NCBI GenBank assembly: GCA_021527695.1
Contig: JAKFAO010000011.1
Coordinates: 372,001 to 436,000 of the forward strand
Source: Naematelia aurantialba
Lineage: Eukaryota; Basidiomycota; Tremellomycetes; Tremellales; Naemateliaceae
Direction of reading: 5' to 3'
DNA: 64,000 nt
The notes beneath the pieces were generated by a model. That model was not told the DNA's origin and did no database searches. It worked only from the letters and a program-made list of their open reading frames with translations. How positions within the stretch are numbered: position 1 is the stretch's first letter; the number at the start of each line of letters is the position of its first letter. Shown here piece by piece: positions 11,196 through 22,427 of the stretch. The translations under genes and the position numbers were made by a program.

Positions 11196-12846
11196 ATGGA
11201 AGCCGTCAAGCAGTTTGCGTCGCAAATCGCAGGGAGCGCGTCCAACGCTGCGGCGGTGAGTGTTCGACCGGATCTTGAAGAGTGAAGGTGGTGAGACATG
11301 GACGCGCCCCTGGTGCTGGTACAGGATCTCGGAGCGCTGACCAACGCCTACGCCCAGCCGTCGGGAGACAAAGCCCCGGGGGAGTTCCCAAGCCCAGGCG
11401 AGTTCCCCATCGAGTCGCAGGTCGGGCGCACAGTCGGGATCCAGGCGGACATGGCCAAGAAGCCAGCGCCCGTGACGCTCCAACAGGGGCAGGACGCGTT
11501 TGGCCACTACAAGCCGGCGGAGAAGCTGCAAGGCAAGAAGACGATCGTCACGGGCGGTGAGCGCGCTGGGATTGCCTGTTTCACCGCGTCGCACGAGACG
11601 ACTACCTGTTCCCTGCCTCCCTACACTTCCCCAACGTGCCGTCTCCAATCACCTCCCTACGCTTCTCCACCGACCATATGCAACCTGGGCCCAATCGCAG
11701 CAGCTGACCCGCCAGGCGACTCGGGCATCGGCCGCGCAGCTGCAGTCATGTACGCCATGGAGGGTGCTGATGTAAGTGCAATCTCCCCATCTCGCACATC
11801 CTGATCGCCACTCGCACATCACGATCGCAACGCGCACATCCTCATTCTCACCCACTTGACCCCTGGCTTGAGCCTCTTGCCATCGCTGCACTGACGAACA
11901 GGTCGCGATCGTCTACCTCCCCGAGGAGCAGGTCGACGCCGAACAGACCAAGCAGCTCATCGAGGCTACCGGGCGGGAATGTCTGCTCTTCCCCCAGGAC
12001 ATCCGCGACGAAGCAGGCTGCAAGCGCGTTATCGACGAGGTTGTGCAGAAGTGGGGCCGCATCGACGTCCTCGTCAACAACGCCAGTGTCATGGTGCGTC
12101 CAAGGCCATGACAGGGTGCATGTCCAGTCGACTCTGACGACGTCAGTACTGTGTCCCCGATATCACCGATATCACGACCGAGCAGTTTAAACTCACCATG
12201 GAGACCAACATCGTATGTCTACCTGTCCCGGTGCCACAGGTGCTGGCTGACTCTTCCCAGTTCGGCACGTTCTTCTTGACTCGCGCGGCCGTGCCGCACA
12301 TCCCCAATGGCGGCTCGATCATCGTCACAGCCTCGCAGGGTGTGTAGTACATTCCAGAATAGAAGATGGGGCTGACGTGCTGTCTTGTACCCCCTTCCTC
12401 CATGCGATTGTGCCACCTTGTACCTGATGACGCCCTTATTCCCGTGTCGACGACCGTCACTTGTGGTCGCGTGACCCCGCCCAGTCGCATTCTCCGGCCC
12501 TCCCATGCTCGTCGACTACAGCATGACCAAAGGCGCCCAAGTCGCCATGGTGCGCTGCTTGTCGAACCAGCTGCTGCCCAAGGGTATCCGAGTCAACGCC
12601 GTCTGCCCAGGACCAGTGTGGACACCCCTCCAGCCAGCCGCGATGAACGAGGATCAGATGAAGGAGTGGCATAACTCGCCGGCCCCGATCGGTAGGATCG
12701 GACAGCCCTCGGAGCTGGGGCCGGCGTACGTCTTCCTGGCCAGCAAGGACGGCAGCTTTATCTCGGGCCAAACGTGAGTCTTCAGGTGGGCTACATGCAG
12801 GCTGACGCGCTTCAGCATCCATGTAAACGGAGGCACCCCCTGTTAG
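11196..12846 (+). CDS. short-chain dehydrogenase/reductase (glucose/ribitol dehydrogenase-like)
   Basis: Eight exons (11196-11255, 11325-11556, 11716-11771, 11902-12093, 12147-12212, 12261-12339, 12485-12773, 12816-12846) give 334 residues. A roughly 85-residue N-terminal extension precedes the Rossmann fold. SDR motifs are complete: TGGDSGIGRAAAVMYA for cofactor binding, DVLVNNAS, SIIVTASQ with the catalytic Ser region, DYSMTKGAQ (Tyr-x3-Lys) and VNAVCPGPVWTPL; the end is GQTIHVNGGTP. This matches the YghA/YhdF-like subgroup of classical NAD(P) SDRs that have such an N-terminal arm. The true substrate is unknown. The promoter has TATA and CRE/STRE-like elements, so induction under stress is plausible but untested. 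Confidence 0.88.
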
Positions 12847-13026
12847 GCTGAGAGGAGAGTGCGGGAGCGGGTCGAGTATAGTATGAGCAGCATGATGTAA
12901 GAGTACTCGATGAGGTGCTTTCCGACGTGCTTTCCGACAGCCGAGTGTGGCGCGGTTACCCTTGTATGTCAACGAAGGGCCATGTGCAGCTAGTCCTGAG
13001 CAGCGGTGTGCAGCTTGAGTGTCGCT

Positions 13027-14344
13027 TCATCGGGCCTCTTTTGGTCTGGGAGGATACAGGACTCGGTTGACCACGTCGATCGGCAAATCGATGGCTTCGG
13101 GCAGGCCTTGTGTATGGGCAAGGGCATGGTAGTACCTGTCCTGCGGGTGTTGGTGTTCCGGGACACGCGAGTGCGAGTCTGCAGTGTGAGTTGGTATGAT
13201 GGGTGTCTGGATGATAGCGATCTAAGAGAGACTGTGAGATGTGGTAATGGGATGTCTGGACGATAGCGATGGGTCAATAGGGAATGAACTGGGGCTGGGA
13301 GAGGAGAGCGAGAAGAGCGAGAAAGAGAGCGGGAGGTCGGGAGAGAGCGAGAAGAACGAGAAGGGCGAGGAAGAGTGCGGGGAGAGGAGGACGAGAAGGA
13401 GGTGGAGAAAGAGGCCAAGAGAGATGCGGATCAGAGAGATTGGAATAGTGCAGTCGACGTACCGGTGATAAACTCGCTCGAGTCCAAGGCGGGAGTGAGC
13501 CAAGCCGTTATGCCAGCGTAGCTCCAGTATGCCAGTAAGACGACGACCATCAACCAGCACGGCACGATGACAGTCCATTCCCTGGGGCGGCGTCAGCGGC
13601 ATCTTCATCTCGATTCTGTGTTGCAGTTGCACCAGAACAACAGGGAGTAGGGAGTTTGTTATGACTCGCCGCGGGGAAGATTGGACTGAGGAGCGAGAGA
13701 AAGATAGAGAAAGAGCAGAGCAAAGCAAAGTAGAGCAGAGCAGAGCAGAGCAGAGCAGAGCAGAGCAGAGCAGAGCAGAGCAGAGTAGAGCCAGAGCCAG
13801 AGTCACAGAAGGCAAAGGCCGAGGAGACAGAGACTCACTGCGCGGGGAACCAGGTCCACCCCACCTGCTCCAGGGACGAAGCAGGCAAGACCGCCCAAGA
13901 GAGGTACGCGGCAAATGCGAGGTACGTCAACAACACCGCGATCGACCCATAGACCTCTTTAGCACTCGGGAGCGTCTCCAGAGATGGTACGCCGTCTCGT
14001 GCTGCGGTCGCGTATGGGCGTGTATCGGGTCGAGGAGATGGAGACGATTGAGGAGATGGAGCAGACGAGGGATCAGGCGGCCAAGGGGAGATGGGGTACA
14101 GCGGAGACGTCGGGGACAGCGGTGACGTCGGGGACAGCGGAGACGTTGACGAGGATAGAGGACGAGGGCGACGCGGACCGGGTGGGGCGGTGGACGTAGC
14201 GGTGGGCGTAGCGGTGGACGTCTCGGGCGTTGATGTCGTGGAAGACTGCAGAGGAGACTGAGGAGACTGCGGAGACAAAGTGGTGGTCTCGAGGGGGCGT
14301 GCAGCTTGTCGAGGTGCTCGAGGTGCTCGAGGCGCTCGGGGCAT
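13027..14344 (-). CDS. PIG-P subunit of the GPI-GlcNAc transferase
   Basis: Three exons on the minus strand (14344-13839, 13581-13463, 13178-13027) give 258 residues. A Pro/Ser/Thr-rich N-terminal half of about 130 residues precedes the conserved PIG-P core: [20 protein letters not shown] as TM1, [18 protein letters not shown] as TM2 start, and a C-terminal [15 protein letters not shown]. In the family this ER membrane subunit helps transfer GlcNAc to phosphatidylinositol, the first step of GPI anchors. The start is the ATG at 14344; an in-frame TTG lies just upstream. Intron 1 (257 nt) holds an AGAGC pentamer array and intron 2 (284 nt) is GA-rich, both long for this window. Confidence 0.85.
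13731..13790 (+). repeat. (AGAGC)n pentanucleotide array
   Basis: About eleven AGAGC units in intron 1 of the PIG-P gene, pyrimidine-rich (GCTCT) on that gene's sense strand. Confidence 0.95.
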
Positions 14345-14596
14345 CGTGTGGTGCAAGTCTGTCAATGCTCGCTCATACGAGTACGACTAGTCACCAGCCA
14401 TGGTAATCTGAAATCTGTAGAGTGCACGGAATCAGACGGCCCCAGAGTCGAGCCGTGTCTTCGGCACCGGCGGCGTCGACATGCATCCTCGACGCATAGG
14501 CATAACATCATCAACATGCACAAGAACGGTATAAATGACAGTATATCTCTGAATCTGGTATCTGATGCTGCTCTCCAACTCTCTCGTACCCCAGAA

Positions 14597-15956
14597 TCAG
14601 CTATTCGACGCAGCCTGAGCCTTTGCCGAAGACTCCTTGAGCGCCAGCAACTGCTTGGACCGGAACGTCTCGTAGTGGATCTGTGCGGTCGTCTCGATCA
14701 AGTCCTGCAAATGCGTTCTAGCCGATGTCAGCCTGGTCCCGCGCAGCCCCGCACAGCTCCCGAGGTATGCCGAGAGCCGAAGCGCGCTCACCTCGTGAGG
14801 AAGTTGCGCAGGTAGACAAACTCGCAGTGCCGCTCGTCTTCGACGTTGATCACGCCCCATCGGTTCTTGCGCCCGCGCACCGCCTTGCCATCGACAATCA
14901 CGCTCCGTTCCGAGCCGACCACAGCGAACGGCAGCATTTCCTTCCCGCCGTGTCAGCTATGCCTAATGAAGTGGCAGACAGCTCACCCTGATGCGCTCGT
15001 TCAGCTGGAGCTCTTCCTCGTCGAGCTCTTCCACGTCAAACGGGTACAGCCGGATCTGGTGGTAATGCAGCTCGGCCATGATCTCCCGTCAGCACCGTCG
15101 CATGCCGATGCCCTACCCTCTCTTTGAACGCTATGCGCTCTTCGATGGTGAGCGAGTCGGCCTTGGCGATGACCGGCACGACGTTGACCACTTCGGCCAG
15201 CTTCTTCAACACGACAATATCGATCTAACACGTCAGCTTCCTGAGGACAGAGTCTGCGTAACGCTCACGGGCTTTAGTGTGTGCCCCGTCGGGTTGATGA
15301 AGAACACGCAGCAGTGAATGCGGGTGTCGGGGATGAACCGGTCGCGCATCGCCGTCAGCTCCTTTCGCAGGAACGCAGAATGCTGGTCCTTGATCTACTG
15401 GCTTCAGCACCTGTCTATACGGAAACACGGTTGGCCCACGTATTTGATGATGGGCTCCCAGCACCCCTCGTTGTTGATCATATCGCCGTACCCTGGCGTG
15501 TCGACAATGTTCAACTTGAGCCGCACGTCATTCTCAACGATGGCTGCGTGTTCAGCCGAGTCCCATCAAACTACGTGCGACGACATACTGTGTGCTTGGC
15601 TGTGAATCTCGGTTGTTGCCCTGGGGGCAATATCGACTTCTGTCCGTCCTTTTGACTCGATCAAGTGCGACGCGAAGAGCGTATTGACAAGTGTGGATTT
15701 CCCGAGACCCGTCTGGCCTAGACCCCATCAGTACCAGACTTGCGCCGAGGGCGTGGAGCGTGAAAGCACGCACCGACCACCATCAGGTTGAACTGGAACC
15801 CGCGCTTCAGCAGCTTGTGCTCGATTTGCCGTGGGATTGCTAGACACGGCAGGCTTCAGCGTGGTGCCCGACAATGCGAAGGAACCCACTGTCAAAGCCC
15901 ACATACGAGGACGCAATGATGTCCTCGGGCGCCGTCGAGACCATCGAAGCGGCCAT
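14597..15956 (-). CDS. CDC10: septin Cdc10
   Basis: Nine minus-strand exons (15956-15890, 15839-15774, 15717-15589, 15543-15440, 15394-15269, 15224-15117, 15082-14987, 14940-14792, 14717-14597) give 321 residues. Septin features in order: [20 protein letters not shown] basic segment, P-loop [16 protein letters not shown] (G3), AKAD (G4), then the septin unique element ([36 protein letters not shown]). The YVGFD start and short C-terminus without coiled coil identify the Cdc10 class rather than Cdc3/11/12. Role: GTP-binding subunit of septin filaments at the bud neck or septum. Start chosen at the first ATG of the conserved frame. Its promoter is shared with the divergent nuclear membrane gene. 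Confidence 0.95.
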
Positions 15957-16298
15957 ATCGCTGTTGAGATGACGTCGGAGATCGGAGAAGCGAGGTTCAG
16001 TCAGATGGTGGTCCCTAGCACCTCACTACGAGTCTTCGAGAGGACGTCGAGTAGTACCAACCAGACAACGCAGGCAAGGTGTCGAGCACAGGCCACTTGA
16101 ACGCGCCCGAGCTCTCCACGTGGCACGGTGGGATAAAATGCGGAAATCACTGCTCAAGAAATAAAACGCGTGCCTGCCACGTGGAAGCCTGACCCGTCAG
16201 CAGACGCGTAGACTAGTTTTTGTTTATCCCCCCAGCTTTGAGTATTCCAAGCTCCACCATCCACCAAGTCTTGCCGTATCTGACAGCGGCCGCTCAGA
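15957..16298. promoter_or_regulatory. divergent promoter, CDC10 / inner nuclear membrane gene
   Basis: 342 bases between two divergent start codons. No clear TATA box in either direction; no gene. Confidence 0.6.
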
Positions 16299-19040
16299 AT
16301 GTCCAATCCAACGGCAGAAGAGTACCTGCAGCCTGCGTTCGATGCGGCTTCCCTCAAGGTGAGCTAGTCCAGCCGTCACTGCGGGGTTTCATGCCGAGCT
16401 GACAGTTTGATCAGGTCGCGCAGTTGAGGTGCGCCTTTGTCGGCCCACGACGTGGACGGTCGCAGAGTTACTGATGCGCTGCATAGGGGCATCTTACTGG
16501 CCCATGGTATCTCATTATCAGCGACTGCGAAGAAACCCGAGCTTCTGCAAGCTTTCGAGGAAAGAGTGAAACCTCTCGGTCCGGTGAGTGGTCCAAAGAT
16601 ACAACGATTTGCATCTCATGTCGAAGAAACTGCTCTCGGCAGTGTCCAAGATCCAACCGTCAAATCAGGGGTTCATCAATGTCGCTGAAAACGGGGACGA
16701 GACTGCCGCCGATGTCCAACCGCCACCCAAGAGGGGCCGTGGCAGGCCACGCAAGGCGTCGGAAACGGTCGACGCCGTCGAAGCGGCTCCGCCGCCACCC
16801 GCCAAGAAACCGCGTGGCCGGTCTACCTCGAAGAAAATGGACACGCCGGACACGCCGGAGGCTGACGTCAAGCCAGTTGTTGTGATAGAGACGCCGGCAC
16901 CACGGAGAGCAAGAGGGAGACCGAGGAAGATCAAGGCGGAGGACGCGGACGATGAGGGCGACGGAAGCGAACTCGTGCAGCCTACCCCGCGCTCGACGCA
17001 CTCTCGGCTCTCGACTGCAGCCACGCCAGACACGGTCCTCTCGCTCCCCTCGGCGCCATCGAGCAGCCGGCGTCGGTCGGTCCAGCCTTCCTCCTCGTCG
17101 GCTATCAGCGAGCTTGCCGCGCCCGAGCCTGATGTGAAGAGGTCCGCGGGGAAGAGAAAGACCGCTATGGACGAAGTCAAGGAGGAGAGCGAGAAGGAGG
17201 ACACGCCGAAGAAGAAGACCCCCAGGTCAAAGATACCGAGACGATCAGAGGATTCTGGTTTCTCCGACTTCAATCCGTTCCAGAGCGGGGGCGAAGACGC
17301 GGCGGAGAGAGAGCAGAGGCGACGAAAGGTGCGCTCGCTTTTACACGGCAATACTGACGAGGTAGTCATCAGTGGGATTATCAGCGCGAAAGCCCGCGCA
17401 ACCGCGTCTGTCAGAACCAGCGAGGTCGTCCACGCCGACGTCCGCCCTTCGGCGCGTCGGCCCCAGCCGCGAGGACCTGAAAACACCGCCAAAAGAGGTC
17501 CGCGATGCAATGCTGCGGCAGCACGATCTCGATGCCGTGCAGTCGTACAATCACGCCGTAGCAGATAAGATTGCCCAACTGTCCTCCGGCTCCGTCGAAC
17601 GCGAACCGGATATCACCACCGTTTCACACGTGCAAGCGCCGTCGTTGGCGCAGCGAGTCAAGGCCGAACTGCCGTCTGTCAGTGCGCCGAGATCGCTCAT
17701 TCCGCTCTCAGCTCTGCTGCTCTTGCTGCTTTCGTTTGTCGCAAACTACAAAAATGGGTCGGCGTCGATCGGATACTGTGACTCGTCAACTAATGTCAAT
17801 GACATTGTCCTGAACCGTCAAAGCGCTCTGGACGATGCCAAGGCCTGTATCGATCGTCGGACTGCGCTGGACCTGGACACCCCCGGCGCGGGCCGAGCGA
17901 TCGAATGCGACGTGTCGGCGCTTCCATTGATTCCATTCCTGCCACGTCCAACGACGTGTGCGCCGTGTCCCCCTCACGCCGTCTGTGAAGACGGTCAGAT
18001 CCTCGCATGCGAGCCGGAATTCCTACTGGCGAGCCATCCGCTCTCTTATCTGTCGCCGGTGGCGGATGGGCTCCCTGGAGTGGGACCACGAGCGTTCCCC
18101 CCGTCCTGTCGACCCGACACTGTCAAGAAGAGACTGATCGGAGGGCTGGCGAAGGAGATGGAATCGATGTTGGCCAAAGGGCGAGGTCAGGTCGTTTGTG
18201 CGGGTCTGGGTGGAGAGGACGGACGGAAGGGCCCGGGAGAGCGTTTTGGGATGAGCGAGTCGACCCTGAGGCAGAGCTACGAGCAACGCCGGGATGTGAG
18301 TGCTGCGTCGGTATAGGTCGAGTACTGAGCTGTGCAGCCTAAAATCTCCAAAGAGCAATTCGACGAGATCTTTGATGCTGCGCTGAACGATCTGGTCGAG
18401 CACGACGATGTTGTCGAGTCGATTGACACGCATGGCGTCTCGTATTATGCGGCGACGCGCACGGAGCTAACCCTGGGCTGCCGGGCCAAGCTGGAGGCTG
18501 TGGACCTGTTGGAGAAATGGAAATCGCAACTGAGTGGTGAGCGATTTTGGTCACCACAGCGACAGCGGGACGCGGGACACTAAAGCACGTAGCCACTGCC
18601 TTTGTGTGCGCCTTGATCGCGTACCTGCGTTCAACCATCAAGCACCGCAAAGCGGAAAAGTACAAGGCCGAAGAGCTCGTCCAGGTCGTGCTCAAGCGCC
18701 TGCAGGATCAGGTACGTTCCCTCTTCGTCCCCACGGTCGACGCGTCGACGCGCAGACAGGACGGGGTTGCGTCTTGTGTGGATCTGATGGGGCACAGGAA
18801 ACGCTGCACTACGCCGACCCAGTGACGACGCCGAACCCGTTCCTCCCGCCAGCTCAGCTGCGGGACGTGGTCCTGCCGCACTCGGGGTCGACCAACTCCA
18901 AGACGCGGCTGTGGCAGCGCGTGGTCGACCTCGTCGAGGCGAATGCGAATGTCGCGACGCGGGAACACGAAGTGCGCGGAGAGGTGTGGAAGACGTGGCA
19001 GTGGCAGGGGGTGGGCGAACGGCACGTTACGTGGGCGTAG
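16299..19040 (+). CDS. inner nuclear membrane protein, Heh/Src1/MAN1 family
   Basis: Probable exons 16299-16358, 16415-16428, 16487-16583, 16669-17328, 17366-18295, 18338-18536, about 18566-18711 and 18798-19040 give 782 residues. The N-terminus is a HeH (LEM-like) fold: EEYLQPAFDAASL, LRGILLAHGISLSATAKK, ELLQAFEERV. A long basic linker follows with AT-hook-like RGRGRPRK and RARGRPRK, then the family's SGFSDFNPFQSG. TM1 is LIPLSALLLLLLSFVANY. The lumenal Man1-Src1p domain has CAPCPPHAVCEDG, then TM2 VATAFVCALIAYL and a winged-helix-like nucleoplasmic tail. Role in the family: chromatin tethering and nuclear pore assembly. Exon 2 is only 14 nt and the intron near 18537-18565 is about 29-32 nt; both need transcript proof. 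Confidence 0.88.
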
Positions 19041-19985
19041 GGCATGGCGTAGCTGGCGTAGCATGTGCGCATGTTGGCCTAGCATGTTAGCGCATGTTGG
19101 CGCAGTTGGCGTGGCATGTTGAGGTGTAGAGGCTCGGAGAATGTTTGGTGATCTCGACTTTTGGACGGCTAGACGGTAGGGTGACTAGACACATGTATCG
19201 TATGCAGGCTCGCTCTCTGCTGTTCTGCGTTGTGTGTGTGTTGTGTCTGCGTTGTGTCTGTGTCTGTGTCTGTCTCCTATACGCTGCTCTTGCTGGATTT
19301 TATATGTATGAAGCAGTTGGACATCGCTGGTGGAGGTGACGGTCGGCCGGTATCTTTGGTCGTTTGTCGTTTGTCGTTTGTCGTTTGTGCTTGATTTCCC
19401 TGTCAGTTACCTGTTTGTTCGACTTCTCTACGAGCGCAAGCATCAAGCGTTATATCTCCGCACTCCAGCTCAAGCTCAAGTTCAAGCACGAGCAAAGCAC
19501 AAGCACAAGCAAAGCACAAGCACAAGCACAAGCACAAGCTCAAGCTCAAGCTCACGCACAACCACCAGCACAAGCTCACGCATCAAGCGCCGTCCACGAC
19601 GTCGACTCTTTTCTCGAGTTACCTCGGGTTCTCGTTCCTCCTGGCTGGCATAGTCTACTGGTCGATACGACGGTTGACCCTTGTGCAAAACCAACGACGG
19701 CCATCTGCCTCTTCCGTGTCCCCGATTGCGGTGGACGTTGCTCCCAATATGGTCGGTCTCGCCCCCACTCTTCCTCAACCGCCGTATTCTTCTCTATCCT
19801 TGTCTCTCCTTGTCTCTCCTTCTCTCTCCTTCTCTCTTTCCTCTAACCCTCCTACTCTCCTTGACTAGCCTTCACCTTCACCCTCCTCTCTCCGTCCACC
19901 CTCTCCTTTCTCCCCATGATGAAGCCAAGCTGATCCGCCGCTTCTCTCTGCCGCCATACAGAGTCGCCTGGGGAAAGGCAGTTCC
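19041..19985. other. intergenic between the nuclear membrane gene and DCN1, repeat-rich
   Basis: No supported gene. Holds short GCATGTTGGCG repeats (19040-19115), TGTCT/TGTGT runs (19225-19275), GTTTGTC trimers (19365-19385), a CAAGCA array (19480-19560) and a pyrimidine-rich leader (19785-19910). An upstream DCN1 exon could hide near 19970, since the frame is open into 19986. Confidence 0.5.
19480..19562 (+). repeat. CAAGCA/AAGCTC low-complexity array
   Basis: Imperfect CAAGCACAAGCAAAG and CAAGCTCAAGCT units in the DCN1 upstream region. Confidence 0.8.
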
Positions 19986-22174
19986 ATGCTCAGCGAGTTC
20001 CGCGAGATCACCGGCGCCTCGTAAGTCCTTCATCCGTGTCTCGCCCTCTCCGACCTCTAGCTGCTTCTGCTAGACCCCGACAGTCTGGTACCGCCGTCAG
20101 ATGGATCTGGCTAGTACCAGCGCTGGATGGGTCTGTCCAGTCCCAGCCCTGTATGGAGCTGTCTGGTAGCTAGATGGATCTGTGTGGTACTGGCACTGGC
20201 ACTGGATGGAACTGTGTGGTACCGGCACTAGATGCATCCACTCGGCAAGACGGTTCGGAGGCCACTGCTGACGGCTCGCAGGCAGGCGGATGCTCAGCGC
20301 ATCCTGAAGAAACACAAGACTCTCGAAGGGGTGGGTTGTAATTCGTTTCCACTTGATTCTCTCTCTTTCCACTGCCCATCTTCTACTTGATTCTCTCCCG
20401 TTCCGCTGCCCATCGTACCTGCAATGCTATCGATGCCAGACGCCGGTCCACCATTGTCTGCAGATACGAGGTCTGAGAAGGAACCAGGAGGATGCTGGTG
20501 CTCGCGCTCGGAGGGCTGATCCACCCAGGCTATCGAGGCGTTTTACAGCGACCCTTCCGCGCAGGCACATTCCGCGTCGTCGACATCACAAAAGGCACAG
20601 GAGAAGAAGCTGGGTGAGATCTGGGAGCGCTTCAAGGGTAGGTCCAAGTCGTATCACGCCGTACTCCCATCCTCCACCCCCCAGCTGCCCGCAGCTTGGC
20701 TGCTCGTCGTAGCGTGCTGTGGGTGCTGGAGGTAAGAGACGCTTGTAATCCATCAGTGGAGAGCGTGCAGGCAGCCGGGGCGTGGCAGTCTGCCTCTCGA
20801 CCTTCCCTAGGCAGTGCAGTAGAGGCTCAGGCCGGCCCTATATCAATCAGTGGCTGACGACGTGAAATAGACCCGTCTGACCCCAAGTTGATCAAGATCG
20901 ACGGTACGCTCGAACTTTGTGAGGAATTGGGTATCGATCCTTCGTCCGTACGTTACCGCTATCCCTCGTCTCTTCTGTGTTCATCTTGCCGTCTCCCGTT
21001 GTCTCCCTTGCCATCTTGCGTTTCCAGTTCACCTTGTTCGCGTCCATTTCCCCATCCGGCCTCGTTGTGTGCACCGGATACGAATACGCGTGAAGAATGA
21101 GGGCGCTGACGTTCTGGGTAGGACTCGGTCTTGTTCTGCCTCGCGACGGATCTCGGCTCAAAGACGACGGGAGAATGGGACAAGGCAGCGTGGATTGCAG
21201 GCTGGTCGGCGATGCCTGGAAAGTAGGTGTCTTGCTGCCATTACTCTCTTTCCCGCCTCGTCGCTTCTTCCTCCTTCTCTATCTCTTTTCTCTCCTCCCT
21301 TCCTGCCTCTCTCGCTTCTCTTACTTTGCTCGTCTTGCCTCATTTCATTCTCCTGCTTGTCTTCTCTCTTCTTCCAAACCCATCTTCCTCCTTCCGAGAA
21401 ACATAAACGCTGATCCGAGCAGCATCGACTCGATCGAGGGGATGAAGAAGCGGCTCCCTGCGCTGAGGGAGCAGCTCAACTCGGATCCTGTGTACTTCAA
21501 GAAAGTGTACATGCACACATTTGATCTGTCCAAGAAAGAGGGCGCCAGGACCCTGGCGCTCGATACAGGTGAGCTCGTCTGTCACTCTTGCCTTCCCGCC
21601 CATCCCATATCGTGACAGTTGCTTGGCAGCTGCACTGTGCCTGTTGCCACTGTTCTACCCTTTCGGCAGTAATGATGTGCAAGCAGCCGCACAATCCAAA
21701 GCCGGTGTCTGAGCGCAAATGGCCTCGGACTCGAAGTGCTGACAGGCACAGCACTAGACCTGTGGCAGGTATACATTCCCCCAGCACTGCGCGCGCGCCC
21801 ATCTGCGCTCTCGCGGTCTCCACCCAATGCTGGTCCACCTGAATTCAGCGAAGACGACTTTGAGCTGTGGCTCGAGTTCCAGCGCGCAAAGGGCAAGGCC
21901 GTGAGCAAGGACACGTGGAGCCTGTTTGTGGACTTTGTGCGGAGTATCGACGCCGAGTTCAAGGAGTATGACGAGGCGGGTGAGTCGGGGTGCAGTCCGC
22001 TGGCCATCCAATCGAAGCTTTCCCGACGTGGACCGATGCGTAGGCTTACTGGGCATCGTTGGATTGGGAGTTGAGAGCAAGAGTAAGAACAGCGCTGATG
22101 TCGTAGCGGCATGGCCATCGACGATTGACGATTTCGTAGAGCACGTGCGGGCCAAGCGGTCTCGGGCTGCTTGA
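19986..22174 (+). CDS. DCN1: DCN1-like cullin neddylation ligase
   Basis: Eight exons (19986-20020, 20282-20330, 20529-20637, 20871-20947, 21122-21222, 21423-21568, 21746-21979, 22107-22174) give 272 residues. N-terminal UBA-like helices read [11 protein letters not shown] and [20 protein letters not shown]. The potentiating neddylation (PONY) domain follows: [92 protein letters not shown]. In the family this is a scaffold E3 that speeds NEDD8/Rub1 transfer from Ubc12 to cullins. The start is the first ATG before the UBA; an extra upstream exon is possible. An insertion of about 20 residues after the [11 protein letters not shown] helix is unusual. Confidence 0.9.
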
Positions 22175-22427
22175 GAGCTCTGGGACTCACAGCGGACTTT
22201 GACGGGAGGTCTGAAGCGACGACCTGTGACAAGACAATGTGTGTCTAGTGTCAGAAGGCGTTGTGTGGTATGTGGGTAAACTGGGTGGAGTACATGCATA
22301 CTATACATGCGTTGCTCTGAATAGCGTGGGGAACTCGGATCTACCTCTACAGTCGTGAGTCATGAGTATGAGGCGATAGGCATGGCGGGCATCTAGTTTG
22401 TCTACATGGGTGAGGAAGGACTGCACG

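Noticed and set aside
19364..19846. 160-codon plus-strand frame with Ala-Gln repeats
   Set aside because: The repeat is a CAAGCA microsatellite and the rest lacks coding character; it lies in the DCN1 upstream region.
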